From NCBI RefSeq assembly GCF_000219535.2, contig NZ_CP007806.1, positions 3,506,501 through 3,570,500 of the forward strand: a stretch of 64,000 bases of DNA. Direction: 5' to 3'. Both the position numbers and the translations under genes were made by a program. This document shows positions 6,546 through 13,744 of this stretch, piece after piece (within the stretch, counting starts at the first letter, position 1; the number at the start of each line of letters is the position of its first letter). The notes under the pieces are model-generated. The model was not told the origin of the DNA, made no database searches, and saw only the letters and a program-made list of their open reading frames with translations. This DNA comes from Brevibacillus laterosporus LMG 15441. GTDB lineage: Bacteria; Bacillota; Bacilli; Brevibacillales; Brevibacillaceae.

Positions 6546-7856
6546 CTACAAACCTCTCTTTCCTTTTTGGATTACCATATTTAATAAATCTGAAATAACG
6601 AGTTGAGAATCAATATCTATCATACTTTTGCCAGAAGTATACAAGCCTGTAACTTGAGTTGCATTAAGTTTATACAACAATTCCATACTCTCTAAAAACT
6701 CTTGTCGCAAACCTAATTTTGCAAAAATACGCATACTCCCCAGGAGAGCTTTTACGGAACTTTTAACTTCACCTAGTAAAAACTCCACCCTCCCCTTAAT
6801 ACGTAAGTATAAACCATAATACAGATCGTTAAAAGGTCCTTTAAGGTTCTTCCTCTCTAAAATTTTAACGACCAACTCTTCAAAGCAATACATTTTTCTA
6901 GCCTCGTGTATTCTATTACTTTTAATATAAAGTTGCATTAACTCATTAATAACAACAATTGTATTGTGATGAAACTCATAATTCTCTAAATATTTTTCTA
7001 GTAATGTTATTGCCTTATCTATATTATTTCTTCTAGCATAAATAATTGCTTTATCTATTTTGTAATAGTTACTTTCATATTTATCATATTTTAAAGCGTA
7101 TTCTTCTAAATATTTATCAGCTCTATCAATATCCCCAATATCAATTAAATTGTTGTAAAAAGCGTGATAAGCTTTTTCCTTAAAAATAGTATCTTTAATT
7201 GTGTTATCCAATACTATTTTCCCTAGAAACTCATTGCTTTCATAGGGTTTTTTCAGGATTAAAGCATGTACCCCAACTTTATAGTAGGCTTCTATTTTTT
7301 GATCATCGTTTAAGAAATTCGAAACTTCAATTAACCTCTTTCCTAGATAATAGCTTTTAGATATATCTCGATCACGAGCTATCATATACTCATAAAACAT
7401 GCAGGAAGCCATGATACCACATTCCTGATAACTCATTGCATGTTTCCCTAAGACCGAATATAATTTTTCAGCGCTACTAATAGAATTGGTTTCCTTCGCA
7501 ATATTAAAAACGTCAATTAATCCTTTCTTTATATCCTGCCCGACAGTCACATATTGATGAACTATATCTGATAAAAGGTTCTCAGATGCCTCAGGTAAGA
7601 TTCGAAATAATATCTCTCTTACCCTCTCTTGATTTTTTTGAATTGGTACAACCTTTTCAACAACTTCAGTAAAAGGAATAACTAATGATTTCGCTACCTT
7701 TTCTATCGTTTCAAGTTTAGGCTGGTTCGTCAGATCACTTTCCAACCTGCGTAATACCTTCTCTGAGATGTTTGTTTCTTTTTTTAAATCTGCTATAGAC
7801 TTACCGCATTTCTTACGGTAAGTATGAATTAATTGACCTAAGGTACTACTGTTCAC
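6546..7856 (-). CDS. RRNPP-type regulator (N-terminal HTH plus TPR repeats), candidate arbitrium-like receptor
   Basis: A 436-residue peptide-responsive regulator. Residues 8-65 form an XRE-type HTH (SIADLKKETNISEKVLRRLE); residues 110-420 are a superhelix of about seven to nine TPR-like pairs, as in NprR, PlcR and AimR. The GTG at 7856 follows GAGGGGG. The pro-peptide gene lies one base downstream, the usual receptor-signal layout. It sits inside the lysogeny module between the CI-like gene and the integrase, so control of the lysis-lysogeny choice, as AimR does in SPbeta phages, is a reasonable inference. Sequence looks more like the NprR/PlcR type than SPbeta AimR, so it may be a separate lineage. 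Confidence 0.82.
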   Translation of the reverse strand: MNSSTLGQLIHTYRKKCGKSIADLKKETNISEKVLRRLESDLTNQPKLETIEKVAKSLVIPFTEVVEKVVPIQKNQERVREILFRILPEASENLLSDIVHQYVTVGQDIKKGLIDVFNIAKETNSISSAEKLYSVLGKHAMSYQECGIMASCMFYEYMIARDRDISKSYYLGKRLIEVSNFLNDDQKIEAYYKVGVHALILKKPYESNEFLGKIVLDNTIKDTIFKEKAYHAFYNNLIDIGDIDRADKYLEEYALKYDKYESNYYKIDKAIIYARRNNIDKAITLLEKYLENYEFHHNTIVVINELMQLYIKSNRIHEARKMYCFEELVVKILERKNLKGPFNDLYYGLYLRIKGRVEFLLGEVKSSVKALLGSMRIFAKLGLRQEFLESMELLYKLNATQVTGLYTSGKSMIDIDSQLVISDLLNMVIQKGKRGL

Positions 7857-7977
7857 AAAAATATCCCCCTCTTAAACAAAAAGCACCATCACCGTTTGCT
7901 TTCTAGTGACAGAGCTTTCTCCACAAGGAAACGTTCGCCCATCAGCTAAACTTTTGCCAGTAACTGAATAATAACTA

Positions 7978-8006
7978 ATGACAAAAATTTGAAAACTCGC
8001 TACAAT
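7978..8006 (+). promoter_or_regulatory. Promoter of the 8.0-kb small RNA
   Basis: ATGACA (7978-7983) and TACAAT (8001-8006) are separated by 17 bases, a good SigA-type match. Transcription would start near 8012, exactly at the structured RNA. It is divergent from the RRNPP gene and shares its upstream region, so the regulator could act here. Confidence 0.6.
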
Positions 8007-8011
8007 GGATA

Positions 8012-8120
8012 GCAAGTAAGCCGACGGGTACGAAAAGTGCTTCTGTTCACCGAGTCTGGTTCGGTGGTCAGACCTAACTGGATTCCCCAATCTAGTTAGG
8101 CATGTTGGCTTGCTTTTTAT
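8012..8120 (+). ncRNA. Structured small RNA, three-way junction ending in a T-run
   Basis: About 105 nt with three stems. P1 pairs AAGCCGAC (8018-8025) with GTTGGCTT (8104-8111). P2 pairs CACCGA (8048-8053) with TCGGTG (8061-8066). P3 pairs CCTAACTGGATT (8073-8084) with AATCTAGTTAGG (8089-8100), with one G-U, around a CCCC loop. P1 runs straight into a T-tract, so it doubles as the terminator. GTCTG (8054-8058) can instead pair with CAGAC (8069-8073), so an alternative fold exists. I recognise no riboswitch or known RNA class. Strand is set by the promoter and the T-run. Confidence 0.65.
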
Positions 8121-8411
8121 TTTCACTAAATTTTTCTTTATCTTAACAAAATTTAACTTTCTAAGCTAGACCTTTTTATGAAAATTTTGGAATAGTTATT
8201 TGTTAAATTCCATATTATAGCGTTAATTTGGGATAGATTCATTATGTTTTTGTTTGATTTAACCCAGCCATTAACCCGGAACGATTTATCTTTACTTATA
8301 CATATTACTCATCGTATATTACTTTGTTAAAAAAGATAAAAACACGTTTTTTTCTCCGTGATAAATGAGTTTAGTTTAGACCTATTCTGTGTTAAACTAA
8401 ACGTAAATACG
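8121..8411. other. AT-rich intergenic region with a 10-bp dyad
   Basis: No gene seen. The only structure is a perfect inverted repeat, GTTTAGTTTA (8369-8378) and TAAACTAAAC (8393-8402), just upstream of the antitoxin -10 box. It may be an operator or part of an RNA leader. Confidence 0.45.
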
Positions 8412-8545
8412 TATAATAAAAAAGACCGCAGGTGCTGCCAACACCCACGGTCATATAATAGACTGTCCCTTCAAAGGGGTAGCTCATTTACAGGTGAAGT
8501 AGATCACTGAGGTGCTAAACTCAAGGGTGATCTACTTCTTTTTAT
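8412..8545 (+). ncRNA. RatA-like antisense antitoxin RNA
   Basis: A TATAAT at 8412-8417 would start a rightward RNA near 8424. It would run through the 3' untranslated region of the toxin mRNA and end at a strong hairpin, GAAGTAGATCAC (about 8495-8506) with GGTGATCTACTTC, followed by TTTTTAT near 8540. The RNA is therefore complementary to the last ~120 nt of the toxin transcript, the TxpA/RatA and BsrG/SR4 layout in which 3' duplexing triggers RNase III cleavage. The -35 box is weak. Function is inferred from this geometry. Confidence 0.62.
8418..8453 (-). terminator. Terminator of the type I toxin mRNA
   Basis: On the minus strand GACCGTGGGTGTT pairs with the complementary arm ending in CACCTGCGGTC, followed by TTTTTTATT. 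It lies about 80 bases beyond the toxin stop codon. Confidence 0.75.
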
Positions 8546-8615
8546 GGAAAGACAGTATTAACACGACCAAAGTTGCAAAAGAAATCATGAGTGTCAATGC
8601 TTGAAATACCGTCAT
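8532..8615 (-). CDS. Type I toxin, holin-like (TxpA/Hol_Tox family)
   Basis: A 27-residue peptide with one transmembrane segment. It starts MTVFQALTLMISF, continues through a Val/Leu-rich core and ends SFHKKK, the standard pattern of the putative holin-like toxins found in Bacillus prophages. GGAAGGGGGTG precedes the ATG at 8615; an in-frame ATG at 8633 would add MEGGEA. It is expected to insert into the membrane when the antisense RNA is lost. Together with the promoter at 8674 and the RNA on the other strand it forms a complete type I module that would stabilise the prophage. Confidence 0.82.
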   Translation of the reverse strand: MTVFQALTLMISFATLVVLILSFHKKK

Positions 8616-8673
8616 AGCTTCACCCCCTTCCATTTGGAATAGGAGTGAGCCGACCACCCTTGAGGAGCTATCT

Positions 8674-8701
8674 ATTATATTAAGGTGAATTATAACAGCA
8701 A
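8674..8701 (-). promoter_or_regulatory. Promoter of the type I toxin gene
   Basis: On the minus strand TTGCTG (8701-8696) and TATAAT (8679-8674) are 16 bases apart. The leader is about 55 nt and contains a possible stem with AGCTCC and GGTGAAGCT, which could hide the toxin ribosome site. Confidence 0.65.
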
Positions 8702-8726
8702 ATGGAATATTTGGTATATAGTTTTA

Positions 8727-9536
8727 TTATGCCCACTGAGCAACCAGCTCTTTGGTTCTCTTCTCCTCTATCCGCTTCATTGTCCCGTAAAAACATCTTA
8801 GGAATCTATCTAACCCCCACTCCTTCTGATCCCGTTTATACGCATTTTTTGTGTATTCCCACGCATCTAAGGCGACAGGTATGACATTCTCGTTTCTTTC
8901 CCAGCCTGTTATGCGCTTAAACATAACTACTCTACTCCAAAACTGTTTGATAACTGCCCCGTGAGGGAATGCTGGTTTGATTGCTTTAACAAATTCTTTC
9001 GGGACGTAGCTTGGAATCACTGTCAAATCCTTTTCCAGCCGAGTCACTTTAACGTTATCTTTATTCTTTTCTTTTTGGTTTTTAGCAGTATTAAAAACCC
9101 TTGTATTAGACTTGCCTTTGTCAGCCTCTGAGCTTGATACTATTGGCTTATCCCCTTTGTCTAACCCCATCATTTCAACCCCGTCATTTGAGGGTAAAAA
9201 GACAAACATATTAGCGCCCTGAAGCCCCGTTTTTCTAGCTGTGGCAATACGTTTGATAATCCCCACCTGCTCTAGCTTTCTTATGCCTCTTTCAACGCTC
9301 GCACGGCTCGTTTTAGCCATCTTACATATAGAATCAATTAAGAGATAGGCAACACCTAGGGTTCCCTGTGAGGAGTTCATTGCACGCTTTCTAATCACAT
9401 CTAACACTTTCATTGTTGAAGGGGCTAATTTTTCTTTAAGTTGATTTAAACGCAGCCGTATTGATTCCCTTAACTGCTCTTTTGTCCTGAAAGAGCTTAA
9501 CTCTCTCATAGTTTTAATTTGTTCTTCTGTAAACAT
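8727..9536 (-). CDS. Winged-helix phage/plasmid protein, replication-initiator-like
   Basis: A 269-residue protein with a helix-turn-helix near residues 70-95 (KTSRASVERGIRKLEQVGI), a polar Lys/Ser-rich linker around residues 120-165 and a C-terminal domain rich in Trp and Arg (GWERNENVIPVALDAWEYTK). This resembles HTH proteins found next to integrases and in plasmid or phage replication modules of Bacillales. The ATG at 9536 follows GGGGTGG. It is oriented away from the integrase. An initiator or regulator role is inferred; no catalytic motif is visible. Confidence 0.55.
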   Translation of the reverse strand: MFTEEQIKTMRELSSFRTKEQLRESIRLRLNQLKEKLAPSTMKVLDVIRKRAMNSSQGTLGVAYLLIDSICKMAKTSRASVERGIRKLEQVGIIKRIATARKTGLQGANMFVFLPSNDGVEMMGLDKGDKPIVSSSEADKGKSNTRVFNTAKNQKEKNKDNVKVTRLEKDLTVIPSYVPKEFVKAIKPAFPHGAVIKQFWSRVVMFKRITGWERNENVIPVALDAWEYTKNAYKRDQKEWGLDRFLRCFYGTMKRIEEKRTKELVAQWA

Positions 9537-9703
9537 TACAACCACCCCTAATATGTACAAAAAAGAGTATCAAAAATATGATTTATTATATCTAAAATAT
9601 ATTTACAATCAAACATAAAGTCAATACCTTAAATATAACTTCTTGTACTTTTACTTGTTCCTCATGTATAATTTATATAAACAAATATAGGGAGGGTGAT
9701 ATC

Positions 9704-9916
9704 TTGCCATTTACTTTCAAACCTCTTTGGAAATTACTAATTGATAGGGATATGAAACGTGTTGATCTTAGAGATGCTATACACTTATCACCATCTACAC
9801 TCGCAAAGATGGGCAAGGACGAGTATGTAGCACTAGAAGTACTTGATAAAATCTGTACTCATTTGGATTGCAAGATCGAGGATATTATGGAGCATGTTCC
9901 AGACAAAAGTGAATAG
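9704..9916 (+). CDS. Small Cro/CI-type HTH protein (HTH_26-like)
   Basis: A 70-residue XRE-type DNA-binding protein consisting only of the HTH (MKRVDLRDAIHLSPSTLAKM) and a short tail, like the YozG/HTH_26 group. It uses TTG as start, placed after GGAGGGTGAT. It stands immediately before the integrase gene with a terminator between them, so it could regulate integrase or act as a directionality factor. Confidence 0.7.
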   Translation: MPFTFKPLWKLLIDRDMKRVDLRDAIHLSPSTLAKMGKDEYVALEVLDKICTHLDCKIEDIMEHVPDKSE

Positions 9917-9955
9917 GCGTATCTGACTTGATACGCCTACATTGTTTTTTTTGAT
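9912..9955 (+). terminator. Terminator between the small HTH gene and the integrase gene
   Basis: GGCGTATC-TGACT-TGATACGCC is followed by ACATTG and a run of eight T. Confidence 0.8.
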
Positions 9956-9979
9956 TTTTCAAAAAGGAGGAGTTAGATT

Positions 9980-11119
9980 TTGAAGGGACATTTCAGTAAA
10001 AGAGGATCAAGATGGTCGTTTAGTGTTGATATAGGTCCTGATCCTACTACCGGAAAAAGAAAACAAAAAACTGTAAGTGGTTTTAAGACAAAAAAAGAGG
10101 CTGAAAAAGCTTGTGCTGAACTAATTACGCAAATTGAAAATGGATCATACGTGAATGAAAGTAAAATTACATTTGGAGAATTTATCTTAGACTGGTTAGA
10201 TACAGTGGCCAAGCCAACATTAAGAGCAACAACTTTGGCTGGTTATACAAGCGCCATAAAATCAAGACTTATACCAACTTTCGGAATGTATAAGTTGTTA
10301 GATATTAAACCAGTACAAGTAATGAGATATTACTCAAAGTTATTATCAGAAAATGTATCAGAAGAATACGTAAATTATTTACACAGTATCCTTACAAATT
10401 CCTTTAATACAGCTGTTAAATGGGGAGTCATAAAGAATAATATACTTTCACAAGTTGATGCACCTAGTCGTAAACGTAAACAAATGAAAGTATGGACGTT
10501 GGAGGAAGCTAATCTGTTTTTGAAGGCAGTTAAAAAAGACAAACCGCATTACTACATGCTGTACCTACTTGCTATTTATACAGGAATGAGAAGAGGTGAG
10601 ATACTTGCACTAAAATGGAAAGATTGTTTATTAGATCAGGGGAAAATAAGTGTAAATAAATCTTTAACTTATATCCCGGGGCAAGGTATTATCAGTCAGG
10701 AGACAAAAACGGGAAGATCAAACCGGGTGATATCTATTCCACAATCCATTATTAACGAACTAATAAACCATAAAAATCTTCAGCAAGAAGATAAAAAACT
10801 GTTCGGAGAAGGCTATCAAGATAATGACTACATCATTGCAAAAAAGGATGGAACACCACTTAATCCTCAATATGTTCACAATCATTTTAAAAGGTTTATT
10901 CAATCTCTAGAAATTCCTGATATTCGATTTCATGACCTGAGACATACTCACGCCTCAATTATGTTAAAAATAGGGGAACACCCCAAAATAGTTTCAGAAC
11001 GATTGGGGCATTCCAGTATTCAGATGACATTAAATGTATACAGTCATGTTACTTTTGATATGCAACAGGAATCTGCAGCACGATTTGATCAAGCTATGTC
11101 CAACGCAAGGAAACTTTAA
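9980..11119 (+). CDS. int: Tyrosine recombinase/integrase of the prophage
   Basis: A 379-residue phage integrase of the Tn916/phage Int type. Residues 1-55 are the AP2-like arm-binding domain, 60-160 the SAM-like core-binding domain and 170-375 the catalytic domain. Catalytic residues are visible: Arg204 (TGMRRGE), Lys243, His318 and Arg321 (HDLRHTHAS), His344 (RLGHSS) and nucleophile Tyr354 (NVYSHV). It starts at TTG after AGGAGG. The gene ends about 115 bases before a 25-bp repeat identical to the mutL 3' end, so it probably integrates the element there. Confidence 0.93.
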   Translation: MKGHFSKRGSRWSFSVDIGPDPTTGKRKQKTVSGFKTKKEAEKACAELITQIENGSYVNESKITFGEFILDWLDTVAKPTLRATTLAGYTSAIKSRLIPTFGMYKLLDIKPVQVMRYYSKLLSENVSEEYVNYLHSILTNSFNTAVKWGVIKNNILSQVDAPSRKRKQMKVWTLEEANLFLKAVKKDKPHYYMLYLLAIYTGMRRGEILALKWKDCLLDQGKISVNKSLTYIPGQGIISQETKTGRSNRVISIPQSIINELINHKNLQQEDKKLFGEGYQDNDYIIAKKDGTPLNPQYVHNHFKRFIQSLEIPDIRFHDLRHTHASIMLKIGEHPKIVSERLGHSSIQMTLNVYSHVTFDMQQESAARFDQAMSNARKL

Positions 11120-11233
11120 CAGGATAAAGGTTGTCAAATTGTTGTCATTCCGTAAAAATAACTATCTCCTTTTATGACAAAGCACACCAAAACCCTTGTT
11201 ATTGTTAGCCTTTAAAAGCCAATATAAATAGTG

Positions 11234-11258
11234 TTCTTTTTTTATGCTTACATCACTC
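11234..11258. repeat. 25-bp direct repeat copy 1 (attachment site next to integrase)
   Basis: A 25-bp sequence beginning TTC with a seven-T run and containing ATGCTTACATCACTC is identical to 18837-18861, the 3' end of mutL. Read on the minus strand, this copy also keeps the last MutL codons in frame (KRVM stop, with CGA instead of AGA). It lies 115 bases after the integrase stop and is taken as the attachment junction of the prophage at left. Confidence 0.8.
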
Positions 11259-11384
11259 GTTTGATTAGTTGTGTTTCTATTAGTTAATTTGACCGCATTA
11301 ACCGCTTTTTAATGCGATTCTTAACGGATATAGTTAACGTACATTTAGCTGATTTACTTAAGTGCGTTGTCAAATTTGTTTTCA

Positions 11385-11531
11385 ATGTTGTCAAATAGAT
11401 CAAACAGGAGTGAAGGAGATATTTCAAAGGAAGCTATCAAAATAATTGAAGTGTACGACAGTAAAACTCGTCTCATATTAGGCTATATGGAACTGACAGA
11501 AAAAGCTATTGCTGAATCAGACCCGTCTTAG
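11385..11531 (+). CDS. Possible small protein (48 aa), weak
   Basis: An open frame of 48 codons with protein-like composition (SKEAIKIIEVYDSKTRLILG), but no ribosome site in front of the ATG at 11385. It may be the end of a larger lost gene. No family recognised. Confidence 0.3.
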   Translation: MLSNRSNRSEGDISKEAIKIIEVYDSKTRLILGYMELTEKAIAESDPS

Positions 11532-11589
11532 TGAGAAGGAGAGCAAGTTTTCAAGGAACTTAAAAATGTAAAAACCTCTCGGATAACTT

Positions 11590-11665
11590 GGGCGGTCTTC
11601 CTTATGAACTGGTATCCACCAAAAATCTTCATCATTCTCTTATTTGATCTGCTGGAACGGGTGAT
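11590..11665 (-). pseudogene. YolD-like remnant 1 (C-terminal fragment)
   Basis: The minus strand encodes a piece resembling NDEDFWWIPV, which matches the C-terminal segment of the two other YolD-like remnants at 12,520 and 13,745 (KNNEDFWWIPAEDV in the latter). A stop interrupts it and nothing upstream is intact. YolD-like proteins accompany UvrX-type polymerases in Bacillus prophages; none remains here. Confidence 0.5.
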
Positions 11666-11934
11666 CAACCTTCTCCCTCTGTACTATAAAGAAGGACTGA
11701 CGCTGACGCATTATCCCTTGCATGATATAGGGTAGGCGTGGACTGGACGCCTCGTTTTATTGCTATGGGTAGATGTATCGCCTTGCGTACTGCTTTCCAT
11801 CTCCATTCGGCCAACGCATACTACTTACCAAGCCCCGAATAGCTCCCCTATACCTGATTTTCGTCTACCTATTCCGACACCACATCATATATGTGAAGCA
11901 TACTTGGAAAAGCCCAGTATGCAATCCCCCAAAA

Positions 11935-11965
11935 TAAAAAGCCGCTGAATAATCAGCAGCTTAAT
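11935..11965 (-). terminator. Minus-strand terminator
   Basis: On the minus strand AAGCTGCTG-ATTATT-CAGCGGCTT is followed by TTTATTTT. It may end the transcript of the 56-aa secreted peptide gene, 165 bases upstream. Confidence 0.65.
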
Positions 11966-12129
11966 CCAATGATATATCTCCAGCAGCTTTTTTACTATAT
12001 TAGCTGAACGAATGCTTTGCATGTAGGATATGGGATGTCTTTGCTGTAGAACCCATTCCGCTGCATTCATTCGTTCAACATATATAGAATAACTCAGGTC
12101 TTCATAGTTTTCACAGGTAGTATCTATTT

Positions 12130-12300
12130 TCAGCAGTCATGTGGGTTGTGGCATTCATAGCCACCACCACTATAACCTTTAGTCGGATCTATACCCGGAT
12201 ATGTAGTCCACGGAATACCAGATGCCTGAATGTTAGTTGGAAAAAAGGATAATCCAACTACCGCCAAAGACAAAAAAGAAATTGCTATCATTTTTTTCAT
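12130..12300 (-). CDS. Secreted small peptide (56 aa) with C-terminal Gly/His/Cys segment
   Basis: A 56-codon gene. The product has a signal peptide (MKKMIAISFLSLAVVGLSFF) with a probable cleavage after IQA near residue 26, leaving about 30 residues: SGIPWTTYPGIDP, then KGYSGGGYECHNPHDC. Two Cys five positions apart and two His at the very end suggest a disulphide ring or metal binding. I recognise no family; a bacteriocin-like or signal peptide is possible. The ribosome site is modest (AAAGTAGG). No transporter or modification enzyme is near. It sits in the segment between the two mutL repeats. Confidence 0.6.
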   Translation of the reverse strand: MKKMIAISFLSLAVVGLSFFPTNIQASGIPWTTYPGIDPTKGYSGGGYECHNPHDC

Positions 12301-12519
12301 AGTTAACCTACTTTCTCTATGTATTCATAATTATTATAATTATATGAATATTATAACTATATGACTCATATGGGTCAACTATAAATGAACATATGAGCAA
12401 ATTTATATGAATAAATCATAATTTAATTATTACCTTGCACATAAGATGAATGAAGCGCAACTACGCTATTTTATTGCGATTAACAATGATTATTTTTAGC
12501 TTTTTTGCTTGTCATTTAC

Positions 12520-12790
12520 TTCATTGCGTTGTCTACTCTCAATACATCTTCTACAGGTATCCACCAAAAATCCTTATCATTCTTTAACTTGATCCTCTTA
12601 AACGTTGACCCATCCCCAAGCGGATTCTATCACACCTTTACCCCCCTTTGTCTCTTTCCACCATAGTCAGGGCATAGTCATATGACGTGGGTCAGATATC
12701 ATGTAGCAAAACTCGGCCAGCTCATCCTCTTCAATAATTGGTTTCTCGATTAGTTTCTTATCCCGTGAAGCTGCTATCATCTTTTTATAT
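12520..12790 (-). pseudogene. YolD-like remnant 2
   Basis: The minus strand encodes pieces of a YolD-like protein: KKLIEKPIIEEDELAEF near 12,750, then after a stop WWKETKGG and, in another frame, KNDKDFWWIPVEDVL near 12,560. Its 5' part has been replaced by the toxin fragment that starts at about 12,826 on the other strand. Several stops and frameshifts show it is dead. Confidence 0.65.
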
Positions 12791-12825
12791 ATACATTTTT
12801 TCACTAAAAAATATACTTTTTTATT

Positions 12826-13364
12826 TAATAGACGCTGCCAAAGCAGGACTGGACTTCTTAATTTTAGATGATGTAAAAACAATTTTTGATCCAAAAGCTA
12901 GTGATGCAGAGAAAGGATTCCCAATTCTCTCTCTATTCCCTGCAGGAAAAGGTGCAAAGGCCGGTAAAAAAGCATATAATCTTTTAAAAGAGCATGGTGA
13001 TGATATAGCTAGTTTTGCTAATAAGGTTTTAAATGGCCGAAAGAAAATTGGAAAATATTATGTTAATTCAAGAATCGATGAAGATTCTTTTCTTATACGC
13101 GAAACTGAAAAAGCAATGAAAGATAAAAAGCTTCAAGCTGAAGCAAATCATTTACTCAATGAGTATTTAAAAGGAAATAGTAATCCTGGTTCAGGGAACA
13201 ACTATCTTTCTAATGGGGTTTTTGAGCTTCGTTCAAAAAATGGAGCTAGAGTATATCTAAGAACTGAAGGAGATACCGTTGAAATACTGGCAAAGTCAGA
13301 TAAAAGAAATCAATCTAAAGTTATTGAACGTCTAGAAGAAATATACGGAAAAAAAAGAAAATAA
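12826..13364 (+). pseudogene. C-terminal tip of a polymorphic toxin
   Basis: About 179 residues open to the stop at 13364, without a credible start; the frame opens inside the YolD remnant. The first part (DFLILDDVKTIFDPKAS, then a Gly/Ala/Lys-rich FPAGKGAKAGKKA) looks like the pretoxin region of LXG/WXG polymorphic toxins. The last 90 residues (from SFLIRETEKAMKDKKLQ to a basic end with GVFELRSKNGARVYLR) look like a small RelE/ParE-type or Gp49-like RNase fold. An immunity-type gene follows 21 bases later. This is the orphan tip expected after recombination or decay; delivery domains are missing. Confidence 0.6.
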
Positions 13365-13385
13365 CACAATCATAAGGAGAAAAAT

Positions 13386-13709
13386 ATGAAACATGTAGTA
13401 AAAGAAATTTGGATCAATGTAGAGCAGTCAGAAGATAAAAATTACGACATTTACGATAACAATGTTGATGTAATGGTAACGTTATCAGACAACTCAAAGT
13501 GGGTCGCAACATTCTTCACCTATGAAAATATAAAGACACTCCAATAAAAAAATAAAAAAACTGGTGAGAATTTAAAAGGTGCTTATCTATGGGCAAGTGA
13601 TATGATTTTGGTTGATAACGTTAGTAGAAAAAGAATAGAGGAAATAATAAACCATTTAATAAACGAGGATGACTTTAAATATATATTTGTCCATTGTGAA
13701 GATGATTGA
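13386..13709 (+). pseudogene. Immunity protein gene interrupted by a stop codon
   Basis: The ATG at 13386, behind AAGGAG, opens a frame of 107 codons broken by a single TAA at codon 54 (13545), after which the same frame continues with NLKGAYLWASDMILVDNV and ends at 13709. The first 53 residues (VVKEIWINVEQS, then SKWVATFFTYENI) and the rest look like one immunity protein of the kind that follows polymorphic toxins in Bacillus. The toxin fragment immediately upstream gives the context. The A-rich site of the stop suggests slippage or substitution. Confidence 0.65.
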
Positions 13710-13744
13710 TTAAAAATCAGGCGTGAAACCAAGTGAGAGTAGAT

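Larger units (their letters stand above)
11120..12129. other. Non-coding and decayed segment between integrase and the 56-aa peptide gene
   Basis: This kilobase contains the attachment repeat at 11234, a 48-codon open frame (11385-11531), a YolD C-terminal remnant near 11,600 and a minus-strand terminator at 11,935. Between 11,680 and 11,930 I see no credible gene: short open frames there lack ribosome sites and family resemblance. Confidence 0.5.

Noticed and set aside
7872-8126. An 84-codon minus-strand open frame over the structured RNA region
   Set aside because: It has no ribosome site, unnatural composition, and lies antisense to a promoter, three conserved-looking stems and a T-run that explain the region better.
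1-11258. A complete inducible prophage within the window
   Set aside because: Only early, lysogeny and integration genes are seen; terminase, capsid and tail genes would be beyond the left edge, so completeness cannot be judged.
11760-12070. Two open frames of about 60 codons, one on each strand
   Set aside because: No ribosome sites, no family resemblance, and they overlap a terminator; composition looks like chance.
12738-12825. An N-terminal extension of the toxin fragment
   Set aside because: These codons are the antisense of the YolD remnant and have no ribosome site, so they are not part of the toxin.
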